From the NCBI RefSeq assembly GCF_033118175.1, contig NC_083714.1:1116001-1180000 (forward strand): a stretch of DNA of 64,000 nt, given 5' to 3'. The notes under the pieces were generated by a model. That model saw only the letters and a program-made list of their open reading frames with translations, did no database searches and was not told the DNA's origin. Within the stretch, counting starts at the first letter, position 1. Every line of letters starts with the position of its first letter. Below, in pieces: positions 50,248 through 62,215 of this stretch. This DNA comes from Dama dama. Taxonomy: Eukaryota > Chordata > Mammalia > Artiodactyla > Cervidae. The position numbers and the translations under genes were made by a program.

Positions 50248-50262
50248 AAAAATATGAGGAGC
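50248..50262 (+). repeat. Target-site duplication, left copy, truncated L1
   Basis: AAAAATATGAGGAGC, identical to 50,463-50,477. The string is common in the satellite, but its presence on both sides of the insertion in correct register fits a 15-bp target-site duplication. Confidence 0.78.
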
Positions 50263-50462
50263 CCAGGTGGGATGCACGAGACAAGTGCTCCGGCCTGGTG
50301 CACTGGGAAGACCCAGAGGAATCGGGTAGAGAGGGAGGTGGGAGGGGGGATCGGGATTGGGAATACATGTAAATCCATGGCTGATTCATATCAATGTATG
50401 ACAAAACCCACTGGGAAAAAAAAATAATAATAAAAAAAAACAAAAACAAAAACAAACAAAAA
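50263..50462 (+). mobile_element. 5'-truncated L1 3' end with A-rich tail
   Basis: A 200-bp insertion holding only L1 3' UTR. It starts within the sequence equivalent to about 31,018 of the full-length element and shares GATGCACGAGACAAGTGCTC and the G-rich tract. It then continues past GGGAATACATGT with TCCATGGCTGATTC, which the full-length copy lacks. It ends in an irregular A-rich tail with CAAAAA, AATAAT and AAACAAAC interruptions, suggesting an older insertion than the full-length one. Same strand as the other L1 copies. No coding capacity. Confidence 0.93.
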
Positions 50463-50477
50463 AAAAATATGAGGAGC
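50463..50477 (+). repeat. Target-site duplication, right copy, truncated L1
   Basis: AAAAATATGAGGAGC directly after the A-rich tail, matching 50,248-50,262 perfectly. The satellite then continues as subunit C (ATGAAACAGTCTG). Confidence 0.78.
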
Positions 50478-50500
50478 ATGAAACAGTCTGAAAAATTGGA

Positions 50501-53146
50501 GGAGCATGAAGCGGTGTTTAAAAACATGAAGATACTGAAAAGGTGTGAAAAATATGAAGAGCTTCAAATGGTGTGAAAAATATCAAGAGCTTCAAAACGT
50601 GTCAAAAATGAGATGAGCATGAAACGGTCTGAATAATAGGAGGAACATGAAGTGGTGTTGAAAAACATGAAGAGACTGAAAAGGTGTGAAAAATATGAAG
50701 TGCTTCAAATGGTGTGAAATACATGAGGAGCATGAAACGGTCTGAAAAATTGGAGGAGCATGAAGGTGTGCTCCAAAACATGAAGAGCCTGAAAAGGTGT
50801 GAAAAATATGAAGAGCTTCAAAAGGGGTGAAAAATATGAGGAGCATGAAACAGTCTGAAAATTAGTAGGAGCATATAGCCTTGTTGAAAAACATGAAGAG
50901 CCTGAAAAGGTGTGAAAAATATGAAGAGCTTCCAAAATTGTCAAAAATATGAGGAGCATGAAACGGTCTGAAAAATAGGAGGAGAATGAAGCGGTGTTGA
51001 GAAATATGAAGAGCCTGAAAAAGTTTGAAATATATGAAGAGCTTCAAAAGGTGTGAAAAATATGAGGAGCAGGAAATGGTCTGAAAAATAGGAGGAGCAT
51101 GAAGCGGTCTTGAAAAACATGCACAGCCTGAAAAGGTGTGAAAAGTATGAAGAGCTTCAAAAGGTGTCAAAAATATGAGGAGCATGAAACGGTCTGAAAA
51201 GTAGGAGGATCATGAAGCAGTGTTCAAAAACATGAAGAGCCTGAAAAGGTGTGAAAAATATGAAGAGGTTCAAAAGGTGTCAAAATATGAGGAGTATGAA
51301 AAAGTCTGAAAAATAGGAGGAGCAAGAAACGGTGTTCAAAAATATAAAGAGCCTGAAAAGGTGTGAAAAATATGAACAGCTTCAGAAGGTGTCAAAAATA
51401 TGAGGAGCATAAAACGGTCTGAAAAACAGGAGGAGCATGAAATGGTGTTTAAATACATGAAGAGACTGAAAAGGTGTGAAAAACATGAAGAGCTTCAAAT
51501 GGTGTGAAATACATGAGGAGCATGAAACGGTCTGAAAAATAGGAGGAGCCTGAATGTGTGCTAAAAAACATGAAGAGCCTGAAAAGGTGTGAAAAACATG
51601 AAGAGCTTCAAAAGGTGTGAAAAATATGAGGAGCATGAAACGGTCGGAAAAATAGGAGCATGAAGCAGTGTTCAAAAATATGAAGAGCCTGAAAAGGTGT
51701 CAAAAATATGAAGAGCTTCAAAATGTGTGAAAATATGAGGAGCATGAAACGGTCTGAAAAATAGGAGGAGCATGAAGCGGTGTTGAAAAACATGAAGAGC
51801 TTGAAAAGGTGTGAAAAATATGAAGAGCTTCAAAAGGTGTCAAAAATATGAGGAGCATGAAACAGTCTGAAAAATAGGTGGAGCATGATGTGGTGTTGTA
51901 AAACATGAAGAGCCTGAAAAGCTGTGAAAAATATGAAGAGCTTCAAAAGGTGTCAAAATATGAGGAGCATGAAACAGTCTGAAAAATAGGAGGAGCATGA
52001 AACGGTGTTGAAAAACATGAAGAACCTGAAAAGTTTTGAAAAATAGGAAGAGCTTCAAAAGATTTGAAAAATATGAGGAGCATGAAAAGGTCTAAAAAAT
52101 AGGAGGAGCATGAAGCGTTGTTTAAAAACATGAAGATACTGAAAAGGTGTGAAAAATATGAAGAGCTTCAAATGGTGTGAAAAATATCAAGAGCTTCAAA
52201 ACGTGTCAAAAATGAGATGAGCATGAAACGGTCTGAATAATAGGAGGAACATGAAGTGGTGTTGAAAAACATGAAGAGACTGAAAAGGTGTGAAAAATAT
52301 GAAGTGCTTCAAATGGTGTGAAATATATGAGGAGCATGAAACGGCCTGAAAAATGGGAGGAGCATGAAGGTGTGCTCCAAAACATGAAGAGCCTGAAAAG
52401 GTGTGAAAAATATGAAGAGCTTCAAAAGGTGTGAAAAATATGAGGAGCATGAAACAGTCTGAAAATTAGTAGGAGCATATAGCCTTGTTGAAAAACATGA
52501 AGAGCCTGAAAAGGTGTGAAAAATATGAAGAGCTTCAAAATGTGTGAAAATATGAGGAGCATGAAACGGTCTGAAAAATAGGAGGAGCATGAAGCGGTGT
52601 TGAAAAACATGAAGAGCTTGAAAAGGTGTGAAAAATATGAAGAGCTTCAAAAGGTGTCAAAAATATGAGGAGCATGAAACAGTCTGAAAAATAGGTGGAG
52701 CATGATGTGGTGTTGTAAAACATGAAGAGCCTGAAAAGCTGTGAAAAATATGAAGAGCTTCAAAAGGTGTCAAAATATGAGGAGCATGAAACATTCTGAA
52801 AAATAGGTGGAGCATGATGTGGTGCTGTAAAACATGAAGAGCCTGAAAAGCTGTGAAAAATATGAAGAGCTTCAAAAGGTGTCAAAATATGAGGAGCATG
52901 AAACAGTCTGAAAAATAGGAGGAGCATGAAACGGTGTTGAAAAACATGAAGAGCCTGAAAAATTTTGAAAAATAGGAAGAGCTTCAAAAGGTGTGAAATA
53001 CATGAGGAGAATGAAACGGTCTGTAAAATAGCAGAAGCATGAAGCGGTGTTCAAAAACATGAAGAGCCTGGAAAGGTGCGAAAAATATGAAGAGCTTCAA
53101 AAGATTTGAAAAATATGAGGAGCATGAAAAGGTCTAAAAAATAGGA
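50501..53146 (+). repeat. 2,646-bp tandem duplication, copy 1
   Basis: Matches 53,147-55,176 at a constant offset of 2,646 bp. It is itself composite: 50,501-50,920 recurs at 52,105-52,525 (offset 1,604), and about 51,700-52,000 recurs at 52,517-52,817 (offset 817). Diagnostic variants include GGTGTGCTCCAAAACATG and GGAGCATATAGCCTTG. Confidence 0.87.
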
Positions 53147-55176
53147 GGAGCATGAAGCGGTGTTTAAAAACATGAAGATACTGAAAAGGTGTGAAAAATA
53201 TGAAGAGCTTCAAATGGTGTGAAAAATATCAAGAGCTTCAAAACGTGTCAAAAATGAGATGAGCATGAAACGGTCTGAATAATAGGAGGAACATGAAGTG
53301 GTGTTGAAAAACATGAAGAGACTGAAAAGGTGTGAAAAATATGAAGTGCTTCAAATGGTGTGAAATACATGAGGAGCATGAAACGGTCTGAAAAATGGGA
53401 GGAGCATGAAGGTGTGCTCCAAAACATGAAGAGCCTGAAAAGGTGTGAAAAATATGAAGAGCTTCAAAAGGGGTGAAAAATATGAGGAGCATGAAACAGT
53501 CTGAAAATTAGTAGGAGCATATAGCCTTGTTGAAAAACATGAAGAGCCTGAAAAGGTGTGAAAAATATGAAGAGCTTCCAAAATTGTCAAAAATATGAGG
53601 AGCATGAAACGGTCTGAAAAATAGGAGGAGAATGAAGCGGTGTTGATAAATATGAAGAGCCTGAAAAAGTTTGAAATATATGAAGAGCTTCAAAAGGTGT
53701 GAAAAATATGAGGAGCAGGAAATGGTCTGAAAAATAGGAGGAGCATGAAGCGGTCTTGAAAAACATGCACAGCCTGAAAAGGTGTGAAAAGTATGAAGAG
53801 CTTCAAAAGGTGTCAAAAATATGAGGAGCATGAAACGGTCTGAAAAGTAGGAGGATCATGAAGCAGTGTTCAAAAACATGAAGAGCCTGAAAAGGTGTGA
53901 AAAATATGAAGAGGTTCAAAAGGTGTCAAAATATGAGGAGTATGAAAAAGTCTGAAAAATAGGAGGAGCAAGAAACGGTGTTCAAAAATATAAAGAGCCT
54001 GAAAAGGTGTGAAAAATATGAACAGCTTCAGAAGGTGTCAAAAATATGAGGAGCATAAAACGGTCTGAAAAACAGGAGGAGCATGAAATGGTGTTTAAAT
54101 ACATGAAGAGACTGAAAAGGTGTGAAAAACATGAAGAGCTTCAAATGGTGTGAAATACATGAGGAGCATGAAACGGTCTGAAAAATAGGAGGAGCCTGAA
54201 TGTGCGCTAAAAAACATGAAGAGCCTGAAAAGGTGTGAAAAACATGAAGAGCTTCAAAAGGTGTGAAAAATATGAGGAGCATGAAACGGTCGGAAAAATA
54301 GGAGCATGAAGCAGTGTTCAAAAATATGAAGAGCCTGAAAAGGTGTCAAAAATATGAAGAGCTTCAAAATGTGTGAAAATATGAGGAGCATGAAACGGTC
54401 TGAAAAATAGGAGGAGCATGAAGCGGTGTTGAAAAACATGAAGAGCTTGAAAAGGTGTGAAAAATATGAAGAGCTTCAAAAGGTGTCAAAAATATGAGGA
54501 GCATGAAACAGTCTGAAAAATAGGTGGAGCATGATGTGGTGTTGTAAAACATGAAGAGCCTGAAAAGCTGTGAAAAATATGAAGAGCTTCAAAAGGTGTC
54601 AAAATATGAGGAGCATGAAACAGTCTGAAAAATAGGAGGAGCATGAAACGGTGTTGAAAAACATGAAGAGCCTGAAAAGTTTTGAAAAATAGGAAGAGCT
54701 TCAAAAGATTTGAAAAATATGAGGAGCATGAAAAGGTCTAAAAAATAGGAGGAGCATGAAGCGTTGTTTAAAAACATGAAGATACTGAAAAGGTGTGAAA
54801 AATATGAAGAGCTTCAAATGGTGTGAAAAATATCAAGAGCTTCAAAACGTGTCAAAAATGAGATGAGCATGAAACGGTCTGAATAATAGGAGGAACATGA
54901 AGTGGTGTTGAAAAACATGAAGAGACTGAAAAGGTGTGAAAAATATGAAGTGCTTCAAATGGTGTGAAATACATGAGGAGCATGAAACGGCCTGAAAAAT
55001 GGGAGGAGCATGAAGGTGTGCTCCAAAACATGAAGAGCCTGAAAAGGTGTGAAAAATATGAAGAGCTTCAAAAGGTGTGAAAAATATGAGGAGCATGAAA
55101 CAGTCTGAAAATTAGTAGGAGCATATAGCCTTGTTGAAAAACATGAAGAGCCTGAAAAGGTGTGAAAAATATGAAG
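53147..55176 (+). repeat. 2,646-bp tandem duplication, copy 2 (incomplete)
   Basis: Copies 50,501 to about 52,530 almost exactly; small differences include GATAAATATG versus GAGAAATATG near 53,644/50,998. After about 55,176 it switches to the variant seen near 50,930 (CTTCCAAAATTGTC), indicating a recombination switch-point inside the array. Confidence 0.87.
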
Positions 55177-58100
55177 AGCTTCCAAAATTGTCAAAAATAT
55201 GAGGAGCATGAAACGGTCTGAAATATAGGAGGAACATGAAACGGTAGGAAAAATAGGAGGAGCATGAAACGGTGTTGAAAAACATGAAGAGCCTGAAAAC
55301 GTGTGAAAAATAGGAGGAGCTTCAAAAGGTGTCAAAAATATGAGGAGCATGAAACGGTCAGAAAAATAGGAGGAGCATGAAGCGGTGATCAAAAACATGA
55401 AGAGCCTGAAAAGGTGTGAAAAATATGAAGAGCGTCAAAAGGTGTGAAAAATGAGAGGAGCATGAAACGGTAAGAAAAATAGAAGGAGCATGAAGCGATG
55501 TTCTAAAACATGAAGAGCCTGAAAAGGTGTGGAAAATAGGAAGAGCTTCAAAAGGTGTCAAAAATATGAGGAGCATGAAACGGTCTGAAAAATACGAGGA
55601 GCATGAAACGGTGTTGAAAAACTTGAAGAACCTGAAAAGGTGTGAAAAATATGAAGAGCTTTAAAAGGTGTCGAAAATATGAGGAGCATGAAACGGTCTG
55701 AAAAATAGGAGAAGCATGAAACGGTGTTCAAAAACATGAAGAGCCTGAAAAGGTGTGAAAAATATGAACAGCTTCAAAAGCTGTAAAAAATATGAAGAGC
55801 TTCAAAAGGTGTCAAAAATGAGATGAGCATGAAACGGTCTGAAAAATAGGAGGAGGATGAAGTGGTGTTGAAAACATGAAGAGCATGAAAAGGTGTTGAA
55901 TATATGAAGAGCTTCAAAAGGTATCAAAAATATGAGGAGCATGAAACGGTCTGAAAAATAGGAGGAGGATGAAGCGGTGTTGAAAACATGAAGAGCCTGA
56001 AAAGGTGTGAAATATATGAAGAGCTTCAAAAGGTGTCAAAAATGAGATGAGCATGAAACGGTCTGAAAAATAGGAGGAGGATGAAGTGGTGTTGAAAACA
56101 TGAAGGGCATGAAAAGGTGTGAAATATATGAAGAGCTTCAAAAGGTGTCAAAAATATGAGGAGCATGAAACGGTCTGAAACATAGGAGGAGCATGAATTA
56201 TTGTTGACAAACATAAAGAGCCTGAAAAGGTGTGAAAAATATGAAGAGCTTCAAAAGGTGTCAAAAATGAGATGATAATGAAGCGGTCTGAAAAATTGGA
56301 GGAGCATGAAGCGCTGTTGAAAACCATGAAGAGCCTGAAACGGTGTGAAAAATATGAAGAGCTTCAAAAGCTGTGAAAAATATGAAGAGCTTCAAAAGGA
56401 GACAAACATATAAGGAGCATGAAACGGTCTGAAAAATAGGAGGAGAATGAAGTGGTGTTGAAAAACATGAAGAGCCTAAAAATGTGTGAAATATATGAGG
56501 AGCTTCAAAAGGTGTCAAAAATATGAGGAGCATGAAACTGCCTGAAAACTAGGAGGAGTACGAAGCGGTGTTCAAAAACATGAAGAGCCTGAAAATGTGT
56601 GAAAAATATGAAGAGCTTCAAAATGTGTCAAAAATATGAGGAGCATGAAACCGTCTGAAAAATAGGAGTTGCATGAAGTTGTGTTCAAAAACATGAAGAG
56701 CTTGAAAAGGTGTGAAAAATATGAAGAGCTTCAAAAGGTGGGAAATACATGAGGAGCAAGAAACGGACTGAAAAATAGGAGGAGCATGAAGCGGTGTTCA
56801 AAAATATGAAGAGCCTGAAAAGGTGTGAAAAATATGAAGAGCTTCAAAAGGTGTCAAAAATATGAGGAGCATGAAATGATGTGAAAAATAGGAGGAACAT
56901 GAAACCGTCTGAAAAATAGGAGGAGCATGAAGCGGTCTCCAAAAACCTGAAGAGCCTTAAAGGTGTGAAATATATGAAGAGTTTCAAAAGGTGTCAAAAA
57001 TGAGATGAGCATGAAACGGTCTGAAAAATAGGAGGAGCATGAAACGGTGATCAAAAACATGAAGAGCCTGAAAAGGTGTGAAAAATATGAAGAGTTCAAA
57101 AGGTGTCAAAAATATGAGGAGTGTTAAACTGTGTTGAAAAAAATGACAAGAATGAAAAGGTGTGAAAAATATGAAGATCTTCAAAACGTGTCAAAATTTG
57201 AGAAGCATGAAATGGTCTCAAATATATAAGGAGCATGACACGGTGTTGAAAACACATGAAGAGCATGAAAAGTTGTGAAAAATATGAAGAGCTTCAAAAT
57301 GTAGCAAAAATATGAAGAGCATGAAACGGTCTGAAAAAGAGGAGGATCATGAAGCAGTTTTGAAAAATATGAAGAGCCTGAAAAGTTATGAAATATATGA
57401 AGAGCTTCAAAAGGTGTCAAAATATGAGGAGCAGGAAACGGTCTGAAAAATAGGAGGAGCATGAAGCAGTGTTGAAAACATGAAGAGCCTGAAAAGGTGT
57501 GAAAAATATGCAGAGCTTCAAAAGTTGTGAAATACATGAGGAGCATGAAACGGTCTGAAAAATAAGAGGAGCATGAAGCGGTGTTCAAAAACATGAAGAG
57601 ACTGAAAAGGTGTGAAAAATATGAAAACCTTCAAAAGGTGTCAAAAATGAGATGTGCATGAAACGGTCTGAAAAATAGGAGGAGCATGAAGCGGTGTTGA
57701 AAAAAATGAAGAGCCCGGAAAAGGTGGGAAAAATATGAAGAGCTTCAAAAGGCGTGAAATACATGAGGAGCATGAAACGGTCTGCAAAAAAGGAGGAGCA
57801 TGAAGTTGTGTGGAAAAACATGAACAGCCTGAAAAGCTGTGAAAAATATGAAGAGCTTCTAAAGGTGTCAAAAATATGAGGAGCATGAATCGGTCTAAAA
57901 AATAGGAGGAGCATGAAGCGGTGTTCAACACTGTGAAGAGCATGAAAAGGTGTGAAAAATATGAAGAGCTTCAAAATGTGTCAAAAACATGAGGATCGTA
58001 AAACGATGTGAAAAATAGGAGGAGCAAGAAGCGGTGTTGATAACATGAAGACCCTGAAAAGGTGTGAAAAATATGAAGAGCTTCAAGGGTTTCAAAAATA

Positions 58101-60750
58101 TGAGGAGCATAAAACGGGCTGAAAAATAGGAGGAGCATGAAGCGGTGTTGAAAAACATGAAGAGCCAGAAAAGGTGTGAAAAACATGAAGAGCTTCAAAA
58201 GGTATCAAAATTATGAGGAGCATGAAACCTTCTGAAAAAGAGGATGAGAATGAAACGGTTTTGAAAAAGATGAAGGGCATGAAAAGGTGTGAAAAATATG
58301 AAGAGCTTCAAAAGGTGTCAAAAATATGAGAAGCATGAAACGGTATGAAAAATAAGAGGAGCATGAAGCGGTGTTGAAAAAGATGAATAGAATGAAAAGT
58401 TGTGAAAATTATGAAGAGCTTCAAAAAGTGTCAAAAATATGAGAAGCATGAAACGACCGAAAAATAGGAGGAGCATGAAGAGGTGTTGATAAACATGAAG
58501 AGCCTGAAAAGGTGTGAAATATATGAAGAGCTTCAAAGGTGTCAAAAAGATGAGGAGAATGAAACTGTCTGAAAAATAGGAGGAGCATGAAGCGGTGGTC
58601 AAAAACATGAAGATCCTGAAAAGGTGTGAAAAATATGAAGAGTTTCAATAGGTGTGAAAAATATGAGGTGCATGAAACTGTCTGAAAAATAGGAGGATCA
58701 TGAGGCGGTGCTGAAAAACATGAAGAGACTGAAAAGGTGTGAAAAATATGAAGAGCTTCAAAAGGTGTGAAAAATATGAGGAGCATGAAACGGTCTGCAA
58801 ATTAGGAGGAGCATGAAGTGGTGTTGAAAATCATGAAGAGCCTGAAAAGTTTGAAAAATATGAAGAGCTTCAAAAGATGTGAAATACATGAGGAGCATGA
58901 AACGGTCTGAAAAATAGCACGAGCATGAAGCGGTGTTGAAAAACATGAAGAGCCTGAAAAGGTGTGAAAATATGAAGAGCTTCAAAAGATGTGAAATACA
59001 TGAGGAGCATGAAACGGTCTGAAAAATAGGAGGAGCATGAAACGGTGTTCAAAAACATGAAGAGCCTGAAAAGGTGTGAAAAATATGAAGAGCTTCAAAA
59101 GGTGTGAAAAATATGAAGAGCTTCAAAAGCTGTCAAAATTGAGATGAGCATGAAACGGTCTGAAAAATAGGAGGAGAATGAAGTGGTGTTCAAAAACATG
59201 AAGAGCATGAAAAGGTGTGAAAATATAAAGAGCTTCAAAAGGTGTGAAAAATATGAGGAGCATGAAACGCTCTGAAAAATAGAAGGAGCATGAAGCGGTG
59301 TTCAAAACATGAAGAGTCTGAAAAGGTGTGAAAAATATGAAAAGCTTCAAAATGTGTCAAATATGAGGAGCATGAAACGGTCTGAAAAATAGGAGGAGCA
59401 TGAAACGGTGTTCCAAAACATGAAAGCTTGAAAATGTGTGGAAAATATGAAGAGCTTCAAAACGTGTCAAAAATATTAGAAGCATGAAACGGTCTCAAAA
59501 ATAGGAGGAGCATGAAGCGGTGTTGAAAAACATGAAGAGCCTGAAAAGGTGTGAAAAATATGAAGCGCTTCAAAAGGTGTGAAATACATGAGGAGCATGA
59601 AACGGTCTGAAAAATACGAGGAGCATGAAGCGGTTTTCAAAAATATGAAGAGCCGGAAAAATTGTGAAAAATATGAAGAGCATCAAATGGTGTCAAAAAT
59701 ATGAGGAGCAAGAAACGGTCTGAAAAATAGGAGGAGGATGAAGCGGTGTTCAAAAACATGAAGAGTCTGAAAAGGTGTAAAAATATGAAGAGCTTCAAAA
59801 GGTGTGAAAAATATGAGGAGCTTCAAATGATGTCAAAAGTATGAGGGGCATGAAACTGTCTGAAAAATAGGAGGAACATGAAGCAGTTTTCAAAAACATG
59901 TAGAGCCTGAAAAGGTGTGAAAAATATGAAGAGCTTCAAAAGGTGTCAAAAATATGAGGAGCATGAAACGGTCTGAAAAATAGGAGGAGCATGAAACTGT
60001 GTTGAAATACATGAAATGCCTGAAATGGTGTGAAAAATATGAAGAGCTTTAAAACGTGTCAAAAATATGAGGAGCATGAAACGGTCTGAAAAATAGGAGG
60101 AGCATCAGGCAGTGTTCAAAAACATGAAGAGCCTGAAAACGTGTGAAAAATATGAAGATCTTCCAAAGATGTGAAAAATATGAACAGCTTCAAAAGGTGT
60201 AAAAAATGAGATGAGCATGACGCGATCTGAAAAATAGGAGGAGCATGAAGTGGTGTTGAAAAATATGAAGAGCCTGAAAAGGTGTGAAAAATATGAAGAC
60301 CTTCAAAAGGTGTCAAAAATATGAGGAGCATGAAACGGTCTGAAAATTAGGAGGATCATGAAACAGTGTTCAAAAACATGAAGAGCCTGAAAAGGTGTGA
60401 AAAATATGCAGAGCTTCAAAAGGTGTGAAATATATGAGGAGCCTGAAACGGTCTGAAAAATAGGAGGAGCATGAAGCTGTGTTCAAACACATGAGAGCCT
60501 GAAAAGGTGTGAGAAATATGAAGAGCTTCAAAAGGTGTGAAAACATGAAGAGCATGAAACGGTCTGAAAATTAAGAGGAGCATGAAACGGTGTTGAAATA
60601 CATGAAGAGCCTGAAATGGTGTGAAAAATATGAAGTACTTCAAAAGGTGGGAAAAATATGAAGAGCTTCAATAGGTGTCAAAAATGAGATTAGCATGAAA
60701 CGGTCTGAAAAATAGGAGGAGCATGAAGCGGTGTTCAAAAAAATGAAGAG

Positions 60751-61089
60751 CTTGAAAATGTGTGGAAAATATGAAGAGCTTCAAAACGTGTCAAAAATAT
60801 TAGAAGCATGAAACGGTCTCAAAAATAGGAGGAGCATGAAGCGGTGTTGAAAAACATGAAGAGCCTGAAAAGGTGTGAAAAATATGAAGCGCTTCAAAAG
60901 GTGTGAAATACATGAGGAGCATGAAACGGTCTGAAAAATACGAGGAGCATGAAGCGGTTTTCAAAAATATGAAGAGCCGGAAAAATTGTGAAAAATATGA
61001 AGAGCATCAAAAGGTGTCAAAAATATGAGGAGCAAGAAACGGTCTGAAAAATAGGAGGAGCATGAAGCGGTGTTCAAAAAAATGAAGAG
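60751..61089 (+). repeat. 339-bp in-register insertion (three satellite repeats)
   Basis: This stretch repeats the variants of about 59,427-59,755 (CTTGAAAATGTGTGG, AATATTAGAAGCATG, AGCCGGAAAAATTGTG) and is absent at the corresponding place near 22,260. The offset to the first flank changes from 38,483 to 38,822, exactly 3 x 113 bp. Confidence 0.85.
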
Positions 61090-62199
61090 CTTGAAAAGGT
61101 GTGAAAAATATGACAAGCTTCAAAAGGTGTCAAATATGAGGAGCATGAAACGGTCTGAAAAGAGGAGGATCATGATGCGGTGCTGAAAAACATGAAGAGC
61201 CTGAAAAGCTGTGACAAATATGAAGAGCTTCAAAAGGTGTCAAAAATATGAAGAGCATGAAACAATCTGAAAAATAGGAGGAGGATGAAGCGGTTTTCAA
61301 AAACATGAGGAGCCAGAAAAGGTGTGGAAAATATGAAGAGCTTCAAAAGGTGTCAAAATATGAGGAGCATGAAACGGTATGAAAAATAGGAGGAGCATGA
61401 AACGGTGTTCAGAAACAGGAAGAGCTTGAAAAGGTGTGAAAAATATGAAGAGTTTCAAAAGGTGTGAAATACATGAAGAGCATGAAACCGTCTGAAAAAT
61501 AGGAGGAGCATGAAGTCGTATTGAAAAACTTGAAGAGCCTGAAAAGGTGTGAAAAATATTAAGAGCTTCAAAATGTGTCAAAATATGAAAAGCATGAAAC
61601 GACTGAAATATAGATGGAGCATGAAGTGGTGTTGAAAAACAGGAAGAGATTGAAATGGTAAGAAATATATGAAGAGCTTCAAAAGGTGTCAAAAATAGGA
61701 TGAGGATGAAACAGTCTGAAAAATAGGAGGAGCATGAAGTGGTGTTGAAAAACTTGAAGAGCCCAAAAAGGTGTGAAAAATACGAAGATCTTCAAAAGGT
61801 GTCAAAAATATGAGGAGTATGAAACGGTCTGAAAAATAAGAGGAGCATGAAATGGTGTTGAAAAACATGAAGAGCCTGAAAAGTTGTGAAAAATATGAAG
61901 AGCTTCAAAAGGTGTCAAAAATAAAAGGAGCATGAAACGGTCTGAAAAATAGGAGGAGCATGAAACGGTGTTGAAAAACATGAAGAACCTGAAAAGGTGT
62001 GAAAAATAAGAAGAGCTTCAAAAGGTGTCAAAAATATGAGGAGCATGTAACGGTCTGAAAAATAGGAGGAGCATGAAGCGGTGTTGAAAAACATGAAGAG
62101 CCTGAAAAGATGTGAAAAATATGAAGAGCTTCAAAAGGTGTCAAAAATATGAGGAGCCTGAAACTGTCTGAAAAATAGGAATAGCATGAAACGGTTTTT

Positions 62200-62215
62200 A
62201 AAGATGAAGAGCATG
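62200..62215 (+). repeat. Left target-site duplication of the second L1 copy
   Basis: AAAGATGAAGAGCATG, identical to 23,745-23,760 and preceded by the same T-run. The same junction at the same satellite position means one ancestral insertion that was later duplicated. Confidence 0.8.

Larger units (their letters stand above)
31438..50262 (+). repeat. Satellite block II: 113-bp four-subunit tandem array
   Basis: Same satellite, same orientation and same A-B-C-D structure as block I, resuming in register after the L1. From about 31.5 to 43.2 kb the repeats are more mixed, with short local duplications of 226 bp to 2.3 kb. From 43.2 to 50.1 kb the array is a copy of block I sequence. I see no genes or RNA genes in it. 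Confidence 0.95.
50478..62215 (+). repeat. Satellite block III: 113-bp four-subunit tandem array
   Basis: Same satellite and orientation as blocks I and II. It holds nested tandem duplications (50.5-55.2 kb), a more mixed stretch (55.2-57.6 kb) and, from about 57,660, a long-range copy of the left flank of the full-length L1. I see no genes. Confidence 0.95.
57660..62215 (+). repeat. Left satellite flank of the second L1 copy (long-range duplicate, copy 2)
   Basis: Matches about 19,175-23,760. Relative to that copy it has one 339-bp gain (see 60,751-61,089) and one 367-bp loss at about 61,560, equivalent to 22,739-23,105. Otherwise there are only scattered substitutions. Confidence 0.88.

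Noticed and set aside
50190..50576. Frames spanning satellite into the truncated L1 (50,190-50,378; 50,246-50,527; 50,394-50,576).
   Set aside because: Chance frames across an insertion junction and an A-rich tail.
426..62000. Many minus-strand reading frames of 60-171 codons rich in Phe, Leu, His and Ser across the satellite.
   Set aside because: They translate the complement of the 113-bp repeat. Because 113 is not a multiple of three, each frame is read in turn, and the frames end at TGA codons fixed in subunit B. There are no conserved starts, codon bias or upstream signals. They are products of repeat composition, not genes.
1..62215. GAAGAGCTTC in subunit B as a heat-shock element or hairpin.
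   Set aside because: The GAA and TTC are separated by four bases rather than two, so they do not fit the heat-shock pattern, and the potential stem has too short a loop.
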